This document shows, piece by piece, positions 7,683 through 16,320 of a stretch of 64,000 nt of DNA. The notes under the pieces were generated by a model. That model worked only from the letters and a program-made list of their open reading frames with translations. It ran no database searches and was not told where the DNA came from. Positions within the stretch are counted from its first letter, which is position 1, and each line of letters opens with the position of its first letter. Location of the stretch: positions 372,001 to 436,000 of the forward strand of contig NZ_JACDIS010000003.1 in assembly GCF_013839525.1 (NCBI RefSeq), in the 5' to 3' direction. This DNA is from Chthonobacter rhizosphaerae (GTDB lineage Bacteria; Pseudomonadota; Alphaproteobacteria; Rhizobiales; Pleomorphomonadaceae). Made by a program: the position numbers and the translations under genes.

Positions 7683-8839
7683 TGCGCGCGCTGCCGGTCC
7701 TGCTTCGCGCCGCCGCGACCGGCGGCGTCGCCCTCGTCTTCCTCGGCGTGATCGCCTGGAGCCTCGGCCATGCGCTGCCGACGCCCACCCTGTGGGACTT
7801 CGGCTCCTTCGTGGCGTCCGGACGGGCGGCGGCCGAGGGGCTCGACCCCTACGGCCTCTATCCGCTCACGTTCCGGGTGGTGATGGACGGGTTCGAGATC
7901 TGGAACCCGAACCTCAACCCGCCGGCGGCGCTGCCGCTCTTCCACCTTCTCTCCTTCCTCGACCCGCACGAGGCCTTTCGCATCTGGTGGAGCCTGTCGG
8001 CGGTCAGCTACGCGATCACCGTGGCGCTCCTCGCCCACCGCTTCTCGAACCGCCGCTGGGTCGTGCCGGTGCTCTTCGCGGCGGCGCTCGCGGGCTTCTG
8101 GGACACCCTCGTGCTCGGGCAGATCTACACGCCGCTGGTGCTCGCCGGCGTCGCCGGCTGGCTGCTCCTCGACAGGAACCGGCCGATCGCCGCCGGCATC
8201 GCCATCGGCATCGTCGTCGCCGTGAAGCCGAACTTCCTGGTCTGGCCGGTGCTCCTCTTCCTCGCCGGACACACGCGGGCGCCGATTGCGGCCGCCGCCA
8301 CGGCGGCCGTGCTGGCCGTCATCCCGGTGGCGCTCTACGGGCCCGAGGTCTATCTGCAGTGGGCCAACCTGGTGGCCGGCGACGGGGCGCGCGCGGCCTT
8401 CCTGTCGAACGCCTCCATGGCGGGCATCCTCCACCGCATCGGGGCCGGCCCCTTCGCCCTCGTGCCGGGAGTGGTGCTGCTGGGAATGCTGGCCTTCTGG
8501 GTGCTCCGACAGCGGCCGACGGTGTTCCAGGCGTCCGCCGTCGGGCTCGCCGCGTCGATCGCGGCCTCGCCGCTCGCCTGGGTCCACTACACGCTCTTCC
8601 TGCTGCCGGTCTTCTTCGCCGGCCCGGCCTCCGCCCCCATGATCGTCGCCGGGCTGCTCCTCGTCATCCCCGTGCCGCTGATCCTGGAGCTTTCCACCAC
8701 GCCGCCGATCGTCCAGGCGACGGTCGGATCGGTCTATGGCTGGGCCACGCTCCTGGTATTGTGGACGAGTCTCGGCGCGATCCGGGCGGAGAGCCCGGTC
8801 CACGCCGGCCGGACCGCGTCGAGCGTCGCGGCCGAATAG
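7682..8839 (+). CDS. GT87 family (DUF2029) membrane glycosyltransferase
   Basis: 385 aa. Start at ATG 7682, which overlaps the preceding stop by one base. The loop after the first helix has LWDFGSFVASGRAAAEGLDPYGLYP followed by WNPNLNPPAALPLF, the DF-x3-S/A-G ... DPY pattern of GT87/DUF2029 proteins. At least eight further hydrophobic helices follow (LFLAGHTRAPIAAAATAAVLAVIPVALYGPEVYL region). GT87 includes polyprenol-phosphate-dependent mannosyltransferases of mycobacterial lipoglycans. Here it probably adds a sugar to the same extracytoplasmic glycan as its neighbours. The acceptor and donor cannot be read from sequence. Confidence 0.82.
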   Translation: MRALPVLLRAAATGGVALVFLGVIAWSLGHALPTPTLWDFGSFVASGRAAAEGLDPYGLYPLTFRVVMDGFEIWNPNLNPPAALPLFHLLSFLDPHEAFRIWWSLSAVSYAITVALLAHRFSNRRWVVPVLFAAALAGFWDTLVLGQIYTPLVLAGVAGWLLLDRNRPIAAGIAIGIVVAVKPNFLVWPVLLFLAGHTRAPIAAAATAAVLAVIPVALYGPEVYLQWANLVAGDGARAAFLSNASMAGILHRIGAGPFALVPGVVLLGMLAFWVLRQRPTVFQASAVGLAASIAASPLAWVHYTLFLLPVFFAGPASAPMIVAGLLLVIPVPLILELSTTPPIVQATVGSVYGWATLLVLWTSLGAIRAESPVHAGRTASSVAAE

Positions 8840-8921
8840 ACGCGCCCACCGGTCCGCCGCGACGGCGATTCCTGAACGAGGACGAAATGCGACCACCCCA
8901 ACCGAGCGAGCGCCATCCCGC

Positions 8922-9362
8922 ATGAGCAGTCTGCACCAGGCGGAGCGCATACCGCCCGCCCCGAAGGTCATCTTCCTGCGCTACGTGGCGTTCGCCGTCG
9001 TCGCCGGCCTCGCCAACCTCGGCACCCAGGAGCTCGCCTTCCAGGCGCTTGGCCGATCCCAGCTGATCATCCCCATCCTGGCGGGCACGGCCGTGGGCTT
9101 CATCGTCAAGTACGCCCTCGACAAGCGCTGGATCTTCGAGGACCAGTTCGAGGGCCACTCCGCCGAGGCGCGCAAGATCTTCGTCTACGGCCTCTTCAGC
9201 GTCGCCACCACGGCGCTCTTCTGGGGCACCGAGCTGGCCGCCTGGACGATCTGGCGAACGCCCGAGGCCAAGTATGCAGGAGCCGTCATAGGACTCGCCC
9301 TCGGCAACTGGATCAAGTATCGCCTGGACAAGCACTTCGTGTTCAAGCGAGGACGCGCGTGA
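8922..9362 (+). CDS. GtrA family membrane protein
   Basis: 146 aa with four hydrophobic helices: FLRYVAFAVVAGLANLGTQELAF, LIIPILAGTAVGFIVKYALDKRWIF, the FVYGLFSVATTALFWGTE segment, and YAGAVIGLALGNWIKYRLDKHFVF. The paired K-Y-x-LDK-x(W/H)-(I/V)F motifs at the ends of helices 2 and 4 are diagnostic of GtrA. GtrA proteins help move or organise polyprenyl-linked sugars; the mycobacterial homologue Rv3789 sits beside dprE1-dprE2. The TGA overlaps the GTG of dprE1 by four bases (GTGA), so translation is coupled. Confidence 0.9.
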   Translation: MSSLHQAERIPPAPKVIFLRYVAFAVVAGLANLGTQELAFQALGRSQLIIPILAGTAVGFIVKYALDKRWIFEDQFEGHSAEARKIFVYGLFSVATTALFWGTELAAWTIWRTPEAKYAGAVIGLALGNWIKYRLDKHFVFKRGRA

Positions 9363-10687
9363 CCCGGCTGACCGGATGGGGCCGCTACCCCGACCTGGAG
9401 ACCGAACTCGTCGAGCCGCGGCGGCTCGGGGAGGTGCGCGGCGCGTTCGCCGAGGCCGACGGCGTGATCGCCCGTGGCAACGGCCGCGCCTATGGGGACG
9501 CGGCCATCGGCGTGCGCCGGACCGTGTCGATCCGCCAGCTGGACCGGATGCGGTCGTTCGATCCCGAGACCGGGCGGATCACCGTGGAAGCCGGAACCCT
9601 CCTCGGCGACGTCATCGCGGCGGTTCTGCCGCGCGGCCATTTCCCGATGGTGGTGCCGGGCACCCGCCACGTCAGCGTCGGCGGCGCCATCGCGGCGGAC
9701 ATCCACGGCAAGAACCATCACCGCGACGGCGGCTTCGGCGCCAGCGTCGAGCGGATGACGCTCCTCCTGCCGGACGGGTCCACCGTGGAGACCTCGCCCA
9801 CCCTGGAGCCGGGGCTCTTCCGGGCGACCGTCGGCGGCATGGGGCTGACCGGCGCCATCCTGGAGGCGACCATCCGCCTCAAGCCGGTCGAGAGCGGCTG
9901 GATCCGCCAGCGCACCCTCCCGGCCGCGGACCTTTCCTCCGTCATGCGGGCGCTCGACGCGGGCGACGAGGCCACCTATTCGGTCGCCTGGATCGACACC
10001 CTCGCCAGCGGCCGGAACCTCGGCCGCTCGCTCGTCTTCCTGGGCGAGCACGCCCGCGCGGACGAGCTCGGCCCGAAGGAGGCCGAGCGCTACCCGGCCC
10101 TGGCCGGCCCGCGTCTCAGCGTGCCGCTCGACTTTCCGTCCTTCACCCTCAACCGGCTGAGCGTCGGCGTCTTCAACCGGATCTACCACCGGGTCAACGC
10201 CCGGCGGGAAGGCGCTCCCTTCACGGTGCCGGCGGGACCCTACTTTTTCCCGCTCGACGGCGTCGGCGCCTGGAACCGGATCTACGGCCGGCGCGGCTTC
10301 GTCCAGCACCAGTGCGTCCTGCCGCCGGAGACCGCCGAGAGCGCCCTCGGGGAGATCCTGGAAAGGGTCGCCCGGCGGGGCAGCTCCTCCTTCCTGGCCG
10401 TCCTGAAGAAGCTCGGGCCCTCCTGGGGCATGCTGTCCTTCCCGAAGCCCGGCTTCACGCTCGCCCTCGACTTCCCGGTCACCGACGACCTCGCCTCCTT
10501 CCTGGCCGGCCTGGACGAGATCGTCGTCGAGGCCGGCGGCAGGCTCTATCTCGCCAAGGACAGCCAGCAGTCGCGGGCGACCTTCGAGGCCGGCTATCCG
10601 GACCTCGACGGCTTCCGGTCGATCCGCCGACGGCTCGATCCCGACCGGCGGCTCCGCTCCCATCTCGCCGACCGACTCGGCCTTTGA
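9359..10687 (+). CDS. dprE1: Decaprenylphosphoryl-beta-D-ribose 2'-oxidase (DprE1-like)
   Basis: 442 aa from GTG 9359. FAD-binding PCMH-type oxidase. GNGRAYGDAAIG (41-51) and HVSVGGAIAADIHGKNHH (104-121) are the flavin-binding segments. The C-terminus keeps SSFLAVLKKLGP, LSFPKPGF, GGRLYLAKDS (catalytic Lys400) and RRRLDPDRRLRSHLADRL, all matching mycobacterial DprE1. The enzyme oxidises the 2'-OH of polyprenylphosphoryl ribose, the first half of epimerisation to arabinose. The Cys that benzothiazinones attack in M. tuberculosis DprE1 (CVDFP) is Ala369 here (ALDFP). It is followed 11 bases later by the partner reductase. Confidence 0.9.
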   Translation: MTRLTGWGRYPDLETELVEPRRLGEVRGAFAEADGVIARGNGRAYGDAAIGVRRTVSIRQLDRMRSFDPETGRITVEAGTLLGDVIAAVLPRGHFPMVVPGTRHVSVGGAIAADIHGKNHHRDGGFGASVERMTLLLPDGSTVETSPTLEPGLFRATVGGMGLTGAILEATIRLKPVESGWIRQRTLPAADLSSVMRALDAGDEATYSVAWIDTLASGRNLGRSLVFLGEHARADELGPKEAERYPALAGPRLSVPLDFPSFTLNRLSVGVFNRIYHRVNARREGAPFTVPAGPYFFPLDGVGAWNRIYGRRGFVQHQCVLPPETAESALGEILERVARRGSSSFLAVLKKLGPSWGMLSFPKPGFTLALDFPVTDDLASFLAGLDEIVVEAGGRLYLAKDSQQSRATFEAGYPDLDGFRSIRRRLDPDRRLRSHLADRLGL

Positions 10688-10698
10688 GGACTCCACCC

Positions 10699-11439
10699 AT
10701 GCCAGACCAGCGCAGCGTTCTCATCCTCGGCGGCGGTTCCGACATCGGCCGCGCCGCCGGTCTCGCCTTCGCCGCCAAGGGCTGGACCGTGCGCCTCGCC
10801 GGGCGCGACCTGCAGGGCCTGACCCGCGAGGCCGACGACATCCGCACCCGCACGGGCGCCACGGTCTCCGTCCACCGGTTCGACGCCCTCGACACCCCGT
10901 CCTTCGACGGCTTCCTGGACGGCCTTCCGGCCCTGCCGGACGCGGTGGTGTCCGCCGTCGGCGTGCTCGGCGACCAGGGGGCTGCCGAGCGCGACGTCGC
11001 GGAGGCGACGCGGATCATGCGCTCCAACTTCGAGGGACCGGCGCTGATTCTCGGCCTCGTCGCCAACCGGTTCGAGGCGCGCGGCAGCGGCACCATCGTG
11101 GGCATCTCGTCCGTGGCCGGCGACCGGGGCCGGGCGACGAACTACATCTACGGCTCCGCCAAGGCGGCGTTCACGGCCTTCCTGTCGGGTCTGCGCAACC
11201 GCCTCGCCCGCAAGGGCGTCCACGTGGTCACCGTCAAGCCGGGCTTCGTGCGCACCCGCATGACCGCCGGCATGGCCCTCCCCGGCCTCCTCACCGTCGA
11301 TCCGGACGTGGTCGGGAACGCCATCTACGCGGCCGTGGAGAAGCGGACCGACGTGGTCTACGTGGCGCGGGCCTGGCAGCCGGTGATGTTCGCCATCCGG
11401 TCGATCCCGGAGCGCCTGTTCAAGACCATGAAGATCTGA
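10699..11439 (+). CDS. dprE2: Decaprenylphosphoryl-2-keto-ribose reductase (DprE2-like SDR)
   Basis: 246 aa SDR. The Rossmann motif is GGGSDIGRAAG (positions about 11-21). The active site is GISSVAG, then NYIYGSAKAAF (Tyr-x3-Lys). After it comes VVTVKPGFVRTRMTAG, and the hydrophobic C-terminal stretch (VYVARAWQPVMFAIRSIPERLFKTMKI) is typical of DprE2. It would reduce the keto-sugar made by DprE1 to polyprenylphosphoryl-D-arabinose, at the cytoplasmic face of the membrane. The ATG is 11 bases after the dprE1 stop, in the same order as in mycobacteria (gtrA, dprE1, dprE2). The specificity rests on context, since SDR sequences alone are ambiguous. Confidence 0.87.
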   Translation: MPDQRSVLILGGGSDIGRAAGLAFAAKGWTVRLAGRDLQGLTREADDIRTRTGATVSVHRFDALDTPSFDGFLDGLPALPDAVVSAVGVLGDQGAAERDVAEATRIMRSNFEGPALILGLVANRFEARGSGTIVGISSVAGDRGRATNYIYGSAKAAFTAFLSGLRNRLARKGVHVVTVKPGFVRTRMTAGMALPGLLTVDPDVVGNAIYAAVEKRTDVVYVARAWQPVMFAIRSIPERLFKTMKI

Positions 11440-11584
11440 CCCGGCACCAGCCGACCGGGATCATCAGCCGACCGGGGTCGTCCGAACGCCACGAACGGAT
11501 CCGGACAGGTCCGTGCGGCTCCAGCCGTCTCGGCGCATTGCCTTCTTCCGCCCTGCCCCGCTCCCGCCTCCGGTCCGAACGGCG

Positions 11585-11628
11585 GCGGGGCGGGAGCGGC
11601 GCGTGTCCGCGCGCCGGTCCCGCCCCGC
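11585..11628. terminator. Large GC hairpin between convergent dprE2 and ubiA
   Basis: Eleven-base perfect arms (GCGGGGCGGGA / TCCCGCCCCGC) with a second short stem inside, in the 212-base gap between convergent genes. No T-run follows. A 13-base direct repeat (CAGCCGACCGGG plus A or G) occurs at 11448 and 11465 in the same gap. Confidence 0.5.
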
Positions 11629-11651
11629 GGGGAGCGCCGTCCGTCGCGCCC

Positions 11652-12587
11652 TCAGAAGTAGATGAGATAGGTGAAGACGAAGAACCAGCAGGCCATGCAG
11701 CCGATCAGGAAGGTGTCGCTCAGCACCACCACCGTGGGCGCGCCGGAGCGTTCCTCCACCAGCGAGATCTGCAGGTAGCGCAGGATGCCCGCCACCACGA
11801 ACGGCATGGTGAGGTAGAGCTGGTCGGTCTGAAGCCGCTCGGCGACTTCCGTGTCGGTCGCGTACATCATGTAGGCGACCAGGAGCGCCCCGAGCACGAG
11901 CGACGTGACCGCGTCCAGGAACGGCTTGGTATAGCCGTTCAGCGCCGGGCGATGGGCCGAGCCGAGCGACTTGGTGAGGTCGTCGCGCCGCTTGGCGAGC
12001 GCCAGGAACAGCGCGATCAGGCCCGTGCACATCAGGATCCAGACGCTGACGTCGACCCCGATCAGCGTCGCGCCGGCGCCCACCCGGAGCACGAAGCCGA
12101 AGGTGATCGTCAGGACGTCGATGATGGAGATGTTCTTCAGCGCGAAGCAGTAGGCCACGTTGACCAGGAAATAGAGGCCGACCAGCGCGCCGAACGACGG
12201 GTCCAGCGTGAAGGCGAGCGCAAGGCCGAGTGCCAGCACCACCACGAAGGCGGTCAAACCCGCCACCGGCGTCACCTGCCCGCTCGCGAGGGGCCGGAAG
12301 CGCTTCTTCGGATGCAGGCGGTCGGACTCGCGGTCGACGAGGTCGTTGAGCACGTAGACCGCGCTCGCCACGAAGCAGAAGCTGAGGATGCCGAGGGCCA
12401 CGAGCCCGACGGCCTCCAGCGACATGACATGGGGATTGAAGAAGAGCGGAGCGGCCACGAACGCGTTCTTCACCCACTGGTGCGGCCGCAGCAGCCTGAT
12501 CAGCGGAAGCCCCGCCTCCAGCCAGCCGAGGCGGCCGGCGCGTGCGCCGGCCGCGTAAGTGTAACGCTCGTCGGACTGGCTGGTCAT
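11652..12587 (-). CDS. UbiA-family decaprenyl-phosphate phosphoribosyltransferase-like
   Basis: 311 aa integral membrane protein with about nine helices. The first catalytic loop is YVLNDLVDRESDRLHPKKRFRPLASG (NDxxDxxxDR at 81-90 followed by HPxKxxRPxxxG), the form found in DPPR synthases (M. tuberculosis Rv3806c) and the Azorhizobium NoeC group. The second loop has ALAKRRDDL. It would transfer phosphoribose from PRPP to polyprenyl phosphate, feeding DprE1/DprE2. It is encoded convergently to dprE2. A minus-strand GGAAC-N17-GGTT at 12671-12696 is a weak EcfG-like promoter match. Quinone or heme prenylation is less likely given the HPKK motif and the neighbours. Confidence 0.85.
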   Translation of the reverse strand: MTSQSDERYTYAAGARAGRLGWLEAGLPLIRLLRPHQWVKNAFVAAPLFFNPHVMSLEAVGLVALGILSFCFVASAVYVLNDLVDRESDRLHPKKRFRPLASGQVTPVAGLTAFVVVLALGLALAFTLDPSFGALVGLYFLVNVAYCFALKNISIIDVLTITFGFVLRVGAGATLIGVDVSVWILMCTGLIALFLALAKRRDDLTKSLGSAHRPALNGYTKPFLDAVTSLVLGALLVAYMMYATDTEVAERLQTDQLYLTMPFVVAGILRYLQISLVEERSGAPTVVVLSDTFLIGCMACWFFVFTYLIYF

Positions 12588-12711
12588 CGTCGAGAACTCC
12601 AGGTGCCTGGGACTTCGGGGAAGTGAACCTCGTCGCCCAATGGCGCCTTCGGCCGTTAATCGATGGCGTTAACCGTAGGTGCGGGAGCATTGTTCCCGTC
12701 AATCGCACCAA

Positions 12712-13020
12712 CTAGTCGGCCGATTTTGCGCCGAGCTTCCGCTCCAGATCGCGGATAAGCTGCTCCGCCTCGCGGATCGACAGCGCGCATGCCTGCGCGC
12801 GGCCGGTGGCCGCGGCCATGCGCGCCCGCACGAATGCGGCGTCGATGTCGGACAGGGTCTGCTCGTCGGCGCTCGACAGCGGCTGACCGCTCTTGCCGAT
12901 GGTGTCGTGCAGCATCCGGTAGGCGGCGGCGAACTCGTCGAGCGTGTCCGGACAGGCGCTCGCCGCCTGCGGCCAGCCCAGGACGAGCGCGAGCAGGACG
13001 ACCGCTACAGGTCTCTTCAT
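12712..13020 (-). CDS. Small secreted protein, unknown function
   Basis: 102 aa from ATG 13020 with GGAGGC eight bases upstream; longer in-frame starts give only Arg-rich sequence. Signal peptide RPVAVVLLALVLGWPQAASA followed by C-P-D-T. The Cys follows ASA rather than a lipobox, so simple periplasmic export is more likely than lipidation. The mature part (about 80 aa) is helical with two Cys (ACPDTL and QACALSI) that could form a disulfide. I recognise no family. It lies 125 bases upstream of ubiA in the same direction and may be cotranscribed. Confidence 0.65.
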   Translation of the reverse strand: MKRPVAVVLLALVLGWPQAASACPDTLDEFAAAYRMLHDTIGKSGQPLSSADEQTLSDIDAAFVRARMAAATGRAQACALSIREAEQLIRDLERKLGAKSAD

Positions 13021-13218
13021 CGGGCGCCGCCTCCGTCTTGTCGCCGTGGCCGCCTGCAAGAACGGCCCGGTTTGGACGGCGCGATCCTTCGGCCGTCCCC
13101 TACCGAACGGCCGCACGGGCCCGGTTGGTTCCCGCATCTCTTTGACGGTTGGTGGTTTTCAAGCCGGCGTGCGCAGCGGACCGCCCCGGGGCGACCGGGA
13201 CGGATCGCTTCCTCTCGG

Positions 13219-13259
13219 CAAAAAAAGCGAAGGCCGGCGCCCCCTTCGGAGCGCCGGCC
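13219..13259 (-). terminator. Intrinsic terminator after the GH2 gene
   Basis: Read on the minus strand: nine-base GC stem (GGCCGGCGC / GCGCCGGCC), ten-base loop, then TTCGC and a run of seven T. It lies 43 bases after the stop of the GH2 gene. Good intrinsic terminator form. Confidence 0.85.
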
Positions 13260-13301
13260 GGTTCGAGCCCGATCAAGCCCTTGGGCCGGTCGTGCGGCCG
13301 G

Positions 13302-16031
13302 TCAGGCCGCGTCGTCCACCTCCACCCGGTCCGACCGCCGGCGCACCGCCAGGGCGACGAGACCCTGGATCAGCGTGGTGGCGATCGGGTCGGCGCCCGG
13401 GGCGTCCCGGAACAGCCGGAAGGTGGAGGCCACGAAGTGGCCGTTGCCGTAGCCGCGCTCGATGGTGAGCGCGACCGGCTTGTGCACCCAGCCGACCACC
13501 AGCCCGGCGTGGACGCGGGCCTGGAAGTCGATGAGATTGCAGCCGGAGATCACGTGGGTCGGGATCACCCGGTCGAAGCTCTCGTCGATGAGCGGGCCGC
13601 CCGGCAACGCCTCGAACGGGCCGGTGCGCCGCTGCCAGGCGAAGGACGACGCCCAGTCGCCACCCCAGTGGGTGCCGTCGCGGTTCTGCACGCGCACGTT
13701 CTGCCAGTGCGGGAACAGCGGCTCCAGCGCCATGTCGGCTTCCGGCAGCAGCAGCATGGAGCCGCCGGACCGCACGTGCCGGCGGATCGCCTCGTCGTGG
13801 CTGCGCGCCACCACGAGGTCCGCATCCTCCAGCCGGTCCGCCATGCTGAAGCCGAGGGCCGACAGGTGCGCGGCGATGTCCGCGTCCGGGGACCAGAGCC
13901 GCGCCGACACGGTCGCCTTGGCGCGCGCCGGGTGCAGGGACAGGTCCACGCTGTTGGAGGCGAGCTCCCGCCCGTCGGCCGCCACGAGACGGAGCGTGAG
14001 CGGGCGCATCTCGGCCGTGGCGACGCGCGGGGCGATCACCTCGATGGCGCCGAGGTCCGCCACGCTGCCCGGCGCCACCGCCGGCACCTCGATTCGGTGG
14101 ACGTCGGACACGCCGAACTCCAGGCGCGCGCCCTCCAGGGTGCCGCTTCCGCCGTGGGCGATGGCGCAGGCGATCCGGACGGTCTCGCCGCCCCAGTAGG
14201 ACGTGCGCTCCCACTTGGGCACGATCACCGTGTCCGCGTTGATGGTGCGGAACAGGTCGTGGAACACGCGCCGGTTCCGGCGCATGTCCAGGAGGCCGTT
14301 CGATTCCCAGTGGCAGTCGGTCAGCTCGGTGATGACGTAGCCGGCGAGTTCGGGCCGCCGGCGCATCGCCTCGATCTCATACTTCATGGCGCGGAACTGC
14401 TGCCACTGCGCCGCCTCGATGAACGAGCGGAGCGAGCCGAAGAAGCGGTCGAGGCTCCAGTCGGAGAAGCGGTTCTCCACCCCGTGCGGGTACATGATGC
14501 CGTCGCCCCAGTCGTGGCCGGTCTCGAACCACCAGGGTTCGCGCCCGTCCGCGTCGACGAGGTCCTTCGGGTCGGGCAGGCCCCAGTTGCCGAACTCCGA
14601 GCAGATCACCGGCTCCTCGCCGGTGATCTCCGCGTCGCCCTCCGGGCTGAAGAGGAAGGCCTCCCGGTTGGCGAGCCGGTCCACGAAGGCGTCCCAGTTG
14701 GCCCGGTGGTCGGGGATGTTGGCGTAGTAGTGGTAGTCGGCGATGTCCGTCTTCACGTGGAAGCTCGGCGCCAGCGGCGAGTTGTCCACCACCAGTCGGG
14801 TCGGGTCGTAGGACTTGAGCCACGCGAAGGTGCGCTTCAGCCAGGCGCGATGGTCCGCGTCATGGACGAGGTCCACGCCCCAGTTCTCGTTGATGATCGT
14901 CCAGATGACGATCGACGGATGGTTGCCGTCCCGGTCCACGATGCCCTTGAGGAGGGCCTCCTTGCGGGCGCGGGAGCGCTCGGTGGAGAGCCCCCCGTTG
15001 GGAAGCTCCGTCCACACCAGCATGCCCAGCCGGTCCGCCACCTCGTAGTAGCGCGGATCGGCCGCCTTGATGTGGATGCGCAGGCAGTTGAGGCCGAGTT
15101 CCTTGGCCTTGCGGAACTGGTCCTCCAGGAACTCCACCGACGGCACCGTGCAGATGGTGTCCGGATAGTAGTCCTGGTCGAGCGCGGCGCGCAGATAGAG
15201 CGGCTCGCCGTTGAGGAAGAAGCGCCCGCCCCGGGTCTCGATGGTGCGGAAGCCGAAGCTCTCCGCCGCGCCGTCCACCTTGGCGCCGTCGCGCAGCACC
15301 GTCAGCACCAGCCGGTAGAGGTCCGGCCGGTCGGGCGACCAGGGCTTCACGGCGTCCACCGTGAAGGCGAGGTCCGCCTCATCGCTGTCCGCCCGCACCG
15401 TCACCACGGTGGCGGCCACCGGCGCCCCGTCCGGGCCCAGCACCACGGCGTCGATCTCCGTGTCCGCCGAGAGCGGCGCGGCGAAGAAGACGCGCGCCGA
15501 GACCGCGCCGGTCGCAAGGTCCGGGCGGATGCGCAGACGCGTCACGTGGTCGGCGGGGCGGCACTCCAGGTGCACGGACTGCCAGATGCCGGAGAGCGGC
15601 CCGTACCAGCTCTGCTTGCCGAACGGGATCTCGGCGAGCGGCGTGTCGGGGAATTCCAGCGGGTTGTCGGTCGGGCTCTCCACCCGCACCTTGATCTCGT
15701 TCTCGCCCTCGAACACGTGCTCGGTCACGTCGAAGGCGAAGGGCAGGAAGCCGCCCTGGTTGGAGCCGACCGGCGTGCCGTTCACCCACACCTTGGTGTT
15801 GTGGAACACCGCCCCGAACACCAGGCGCACACGGTCGTGCTTCCAGCCGGCCGGCAGGGTGATCATGCGCCGGTAGATGCCGACGCCCGCCCGCATCCGC
15901 AGATCGGCGAACTGCGCCTGCCAGGGCGACGGCACCGTGATGGAGCGGACCTCCATCGGCCCCGGAACGCGGTCGTCAGAAACGTGGAGGAACTCCCAGG
16001 TACCGTCGAGGGAGATACGCGAATGTGTCAT
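13302..16031 (-). CDS. Glycoside hydrolase family 2 protein
   Basis: 909 aa. The N-terminal sugar-binding domain (ISLDGTWEF, VPSPWQ, YRRMITLP, VWVNGTPVGSNQGGFLPFAFDVT) and the immunoglobulin-like middle domain are typical of GH2. The TIM barrel has NHPSIVIWTIINENWG with acid/base Glu382 and PVICSEFGNWG with nucleophile Glu479. A C-terminal region of about 300 aa is extra compared with plain beta-glucuronidases. No signal peptide is seen, so it is probably cytoplasmic. GH2 covers beta-galactosidase, glucuronidase, mannosidase and some galactofuranosidases; the neighbouring glf makes the last worth considering. It lies 289 bases downstream of the GH1 fusion gene, same strand. Confidence 0.88.
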   Translation of the reverse strand: MTHSRISLDGTWEFLHVSDDRVPGPMEVRSITVPSPWQAQFADLRMRAGVGIYRRMITLPAGWKHDRVRLVFGAVFHNTKVWVNGTPVGSNQGGFLPFAFDVTEHVFEGENEIKVRVESPTDNPLEFPDTPLAEIPFGKQSWYGPLSGIWQSVHLECRPADHVTRLRIRPDLATGAVSARVFFAAPLSADTEIDAVVLGPDGAPVAATVVTVRADSDEADLAFTVDAVKPWSPDRPDLYRLVLTVLRDGAKVDGAAESFGFRTIETRGGRFFLNGEPLYLRAALDQDYYPDTICTVPSVEFLEDQFRKAKELGLNCLRIHIKAADPRYYEVADRLGMLVWTELPNGGLSTERSRARKEALLKGIVDRDGNHPSIVIWTIINENWGVDLVHDADHRAWLKRTFAWLKSYDPTRLVVDNSPLAPSFHVKTDIADYHYYANIPDHRANWDAFVDRLANREAFLFSPEGDAEITGEEPVICSEFGNWGLPDPKDLVDADGREPWWFETGHDWGDGIMYPHGVENRFSDWSLDRFFGSLRSFIEAAQWQQFRAMKYEIEAMRRRPELAGYVITELTDCHWESNGLLDMRRNRRVFHDLFRTINADTVIVPKWERTSYWGGETVRIACAIAHGGSGTLEGARLEFGVSDVHRIEVPAVAPGSVADLGAIEVIAPRVATAEMRPLTLRLVAADGRELASNSVDLSLHPARAKATVSARLWSPDADIAAHLSALGFSMADRLEDADLVVARSHDEAIRRHVRSGGSMLLLPEADMALEPLFPHWQNVRVQNRDGTHWGGDWASSFAWQRRTGPFEALPGGPLIDESFDRVIPTHVISGCNLIDFQARVHAGLVVGWVHKPVALTIERGYGNGHFVASTFRLFRDAPGADPIATTLIQGLVALAVRRRSDRVEVDDAA

Positions 16032-16320
16032 GTCGGCCCGTGCGGGATCGCCCCGCCCCCTTGGACACCCTCTTCCGCGGAGTCCCTGGTCGCGCCGCGC
16101 GGACGGTTCTGGTCCGTCGACGGTCGGGAAGGCAGCGGAAGCTTAGGCTTTAGGATCTAAACGGCGTCACTGATGATCCCGATTCGCGGCTGAACGGTGA
16201 CGCGCTGCGTTCATGGCTCCCTGAAGTACAGAGGAGCCTGAAGAAGATCCATATGAGATCTATGGCCAAGCTTCAGACCCAGCTTAATTTCGGCTGGTTT
16301 TGCTTGGCCGTGGTGCGCCG

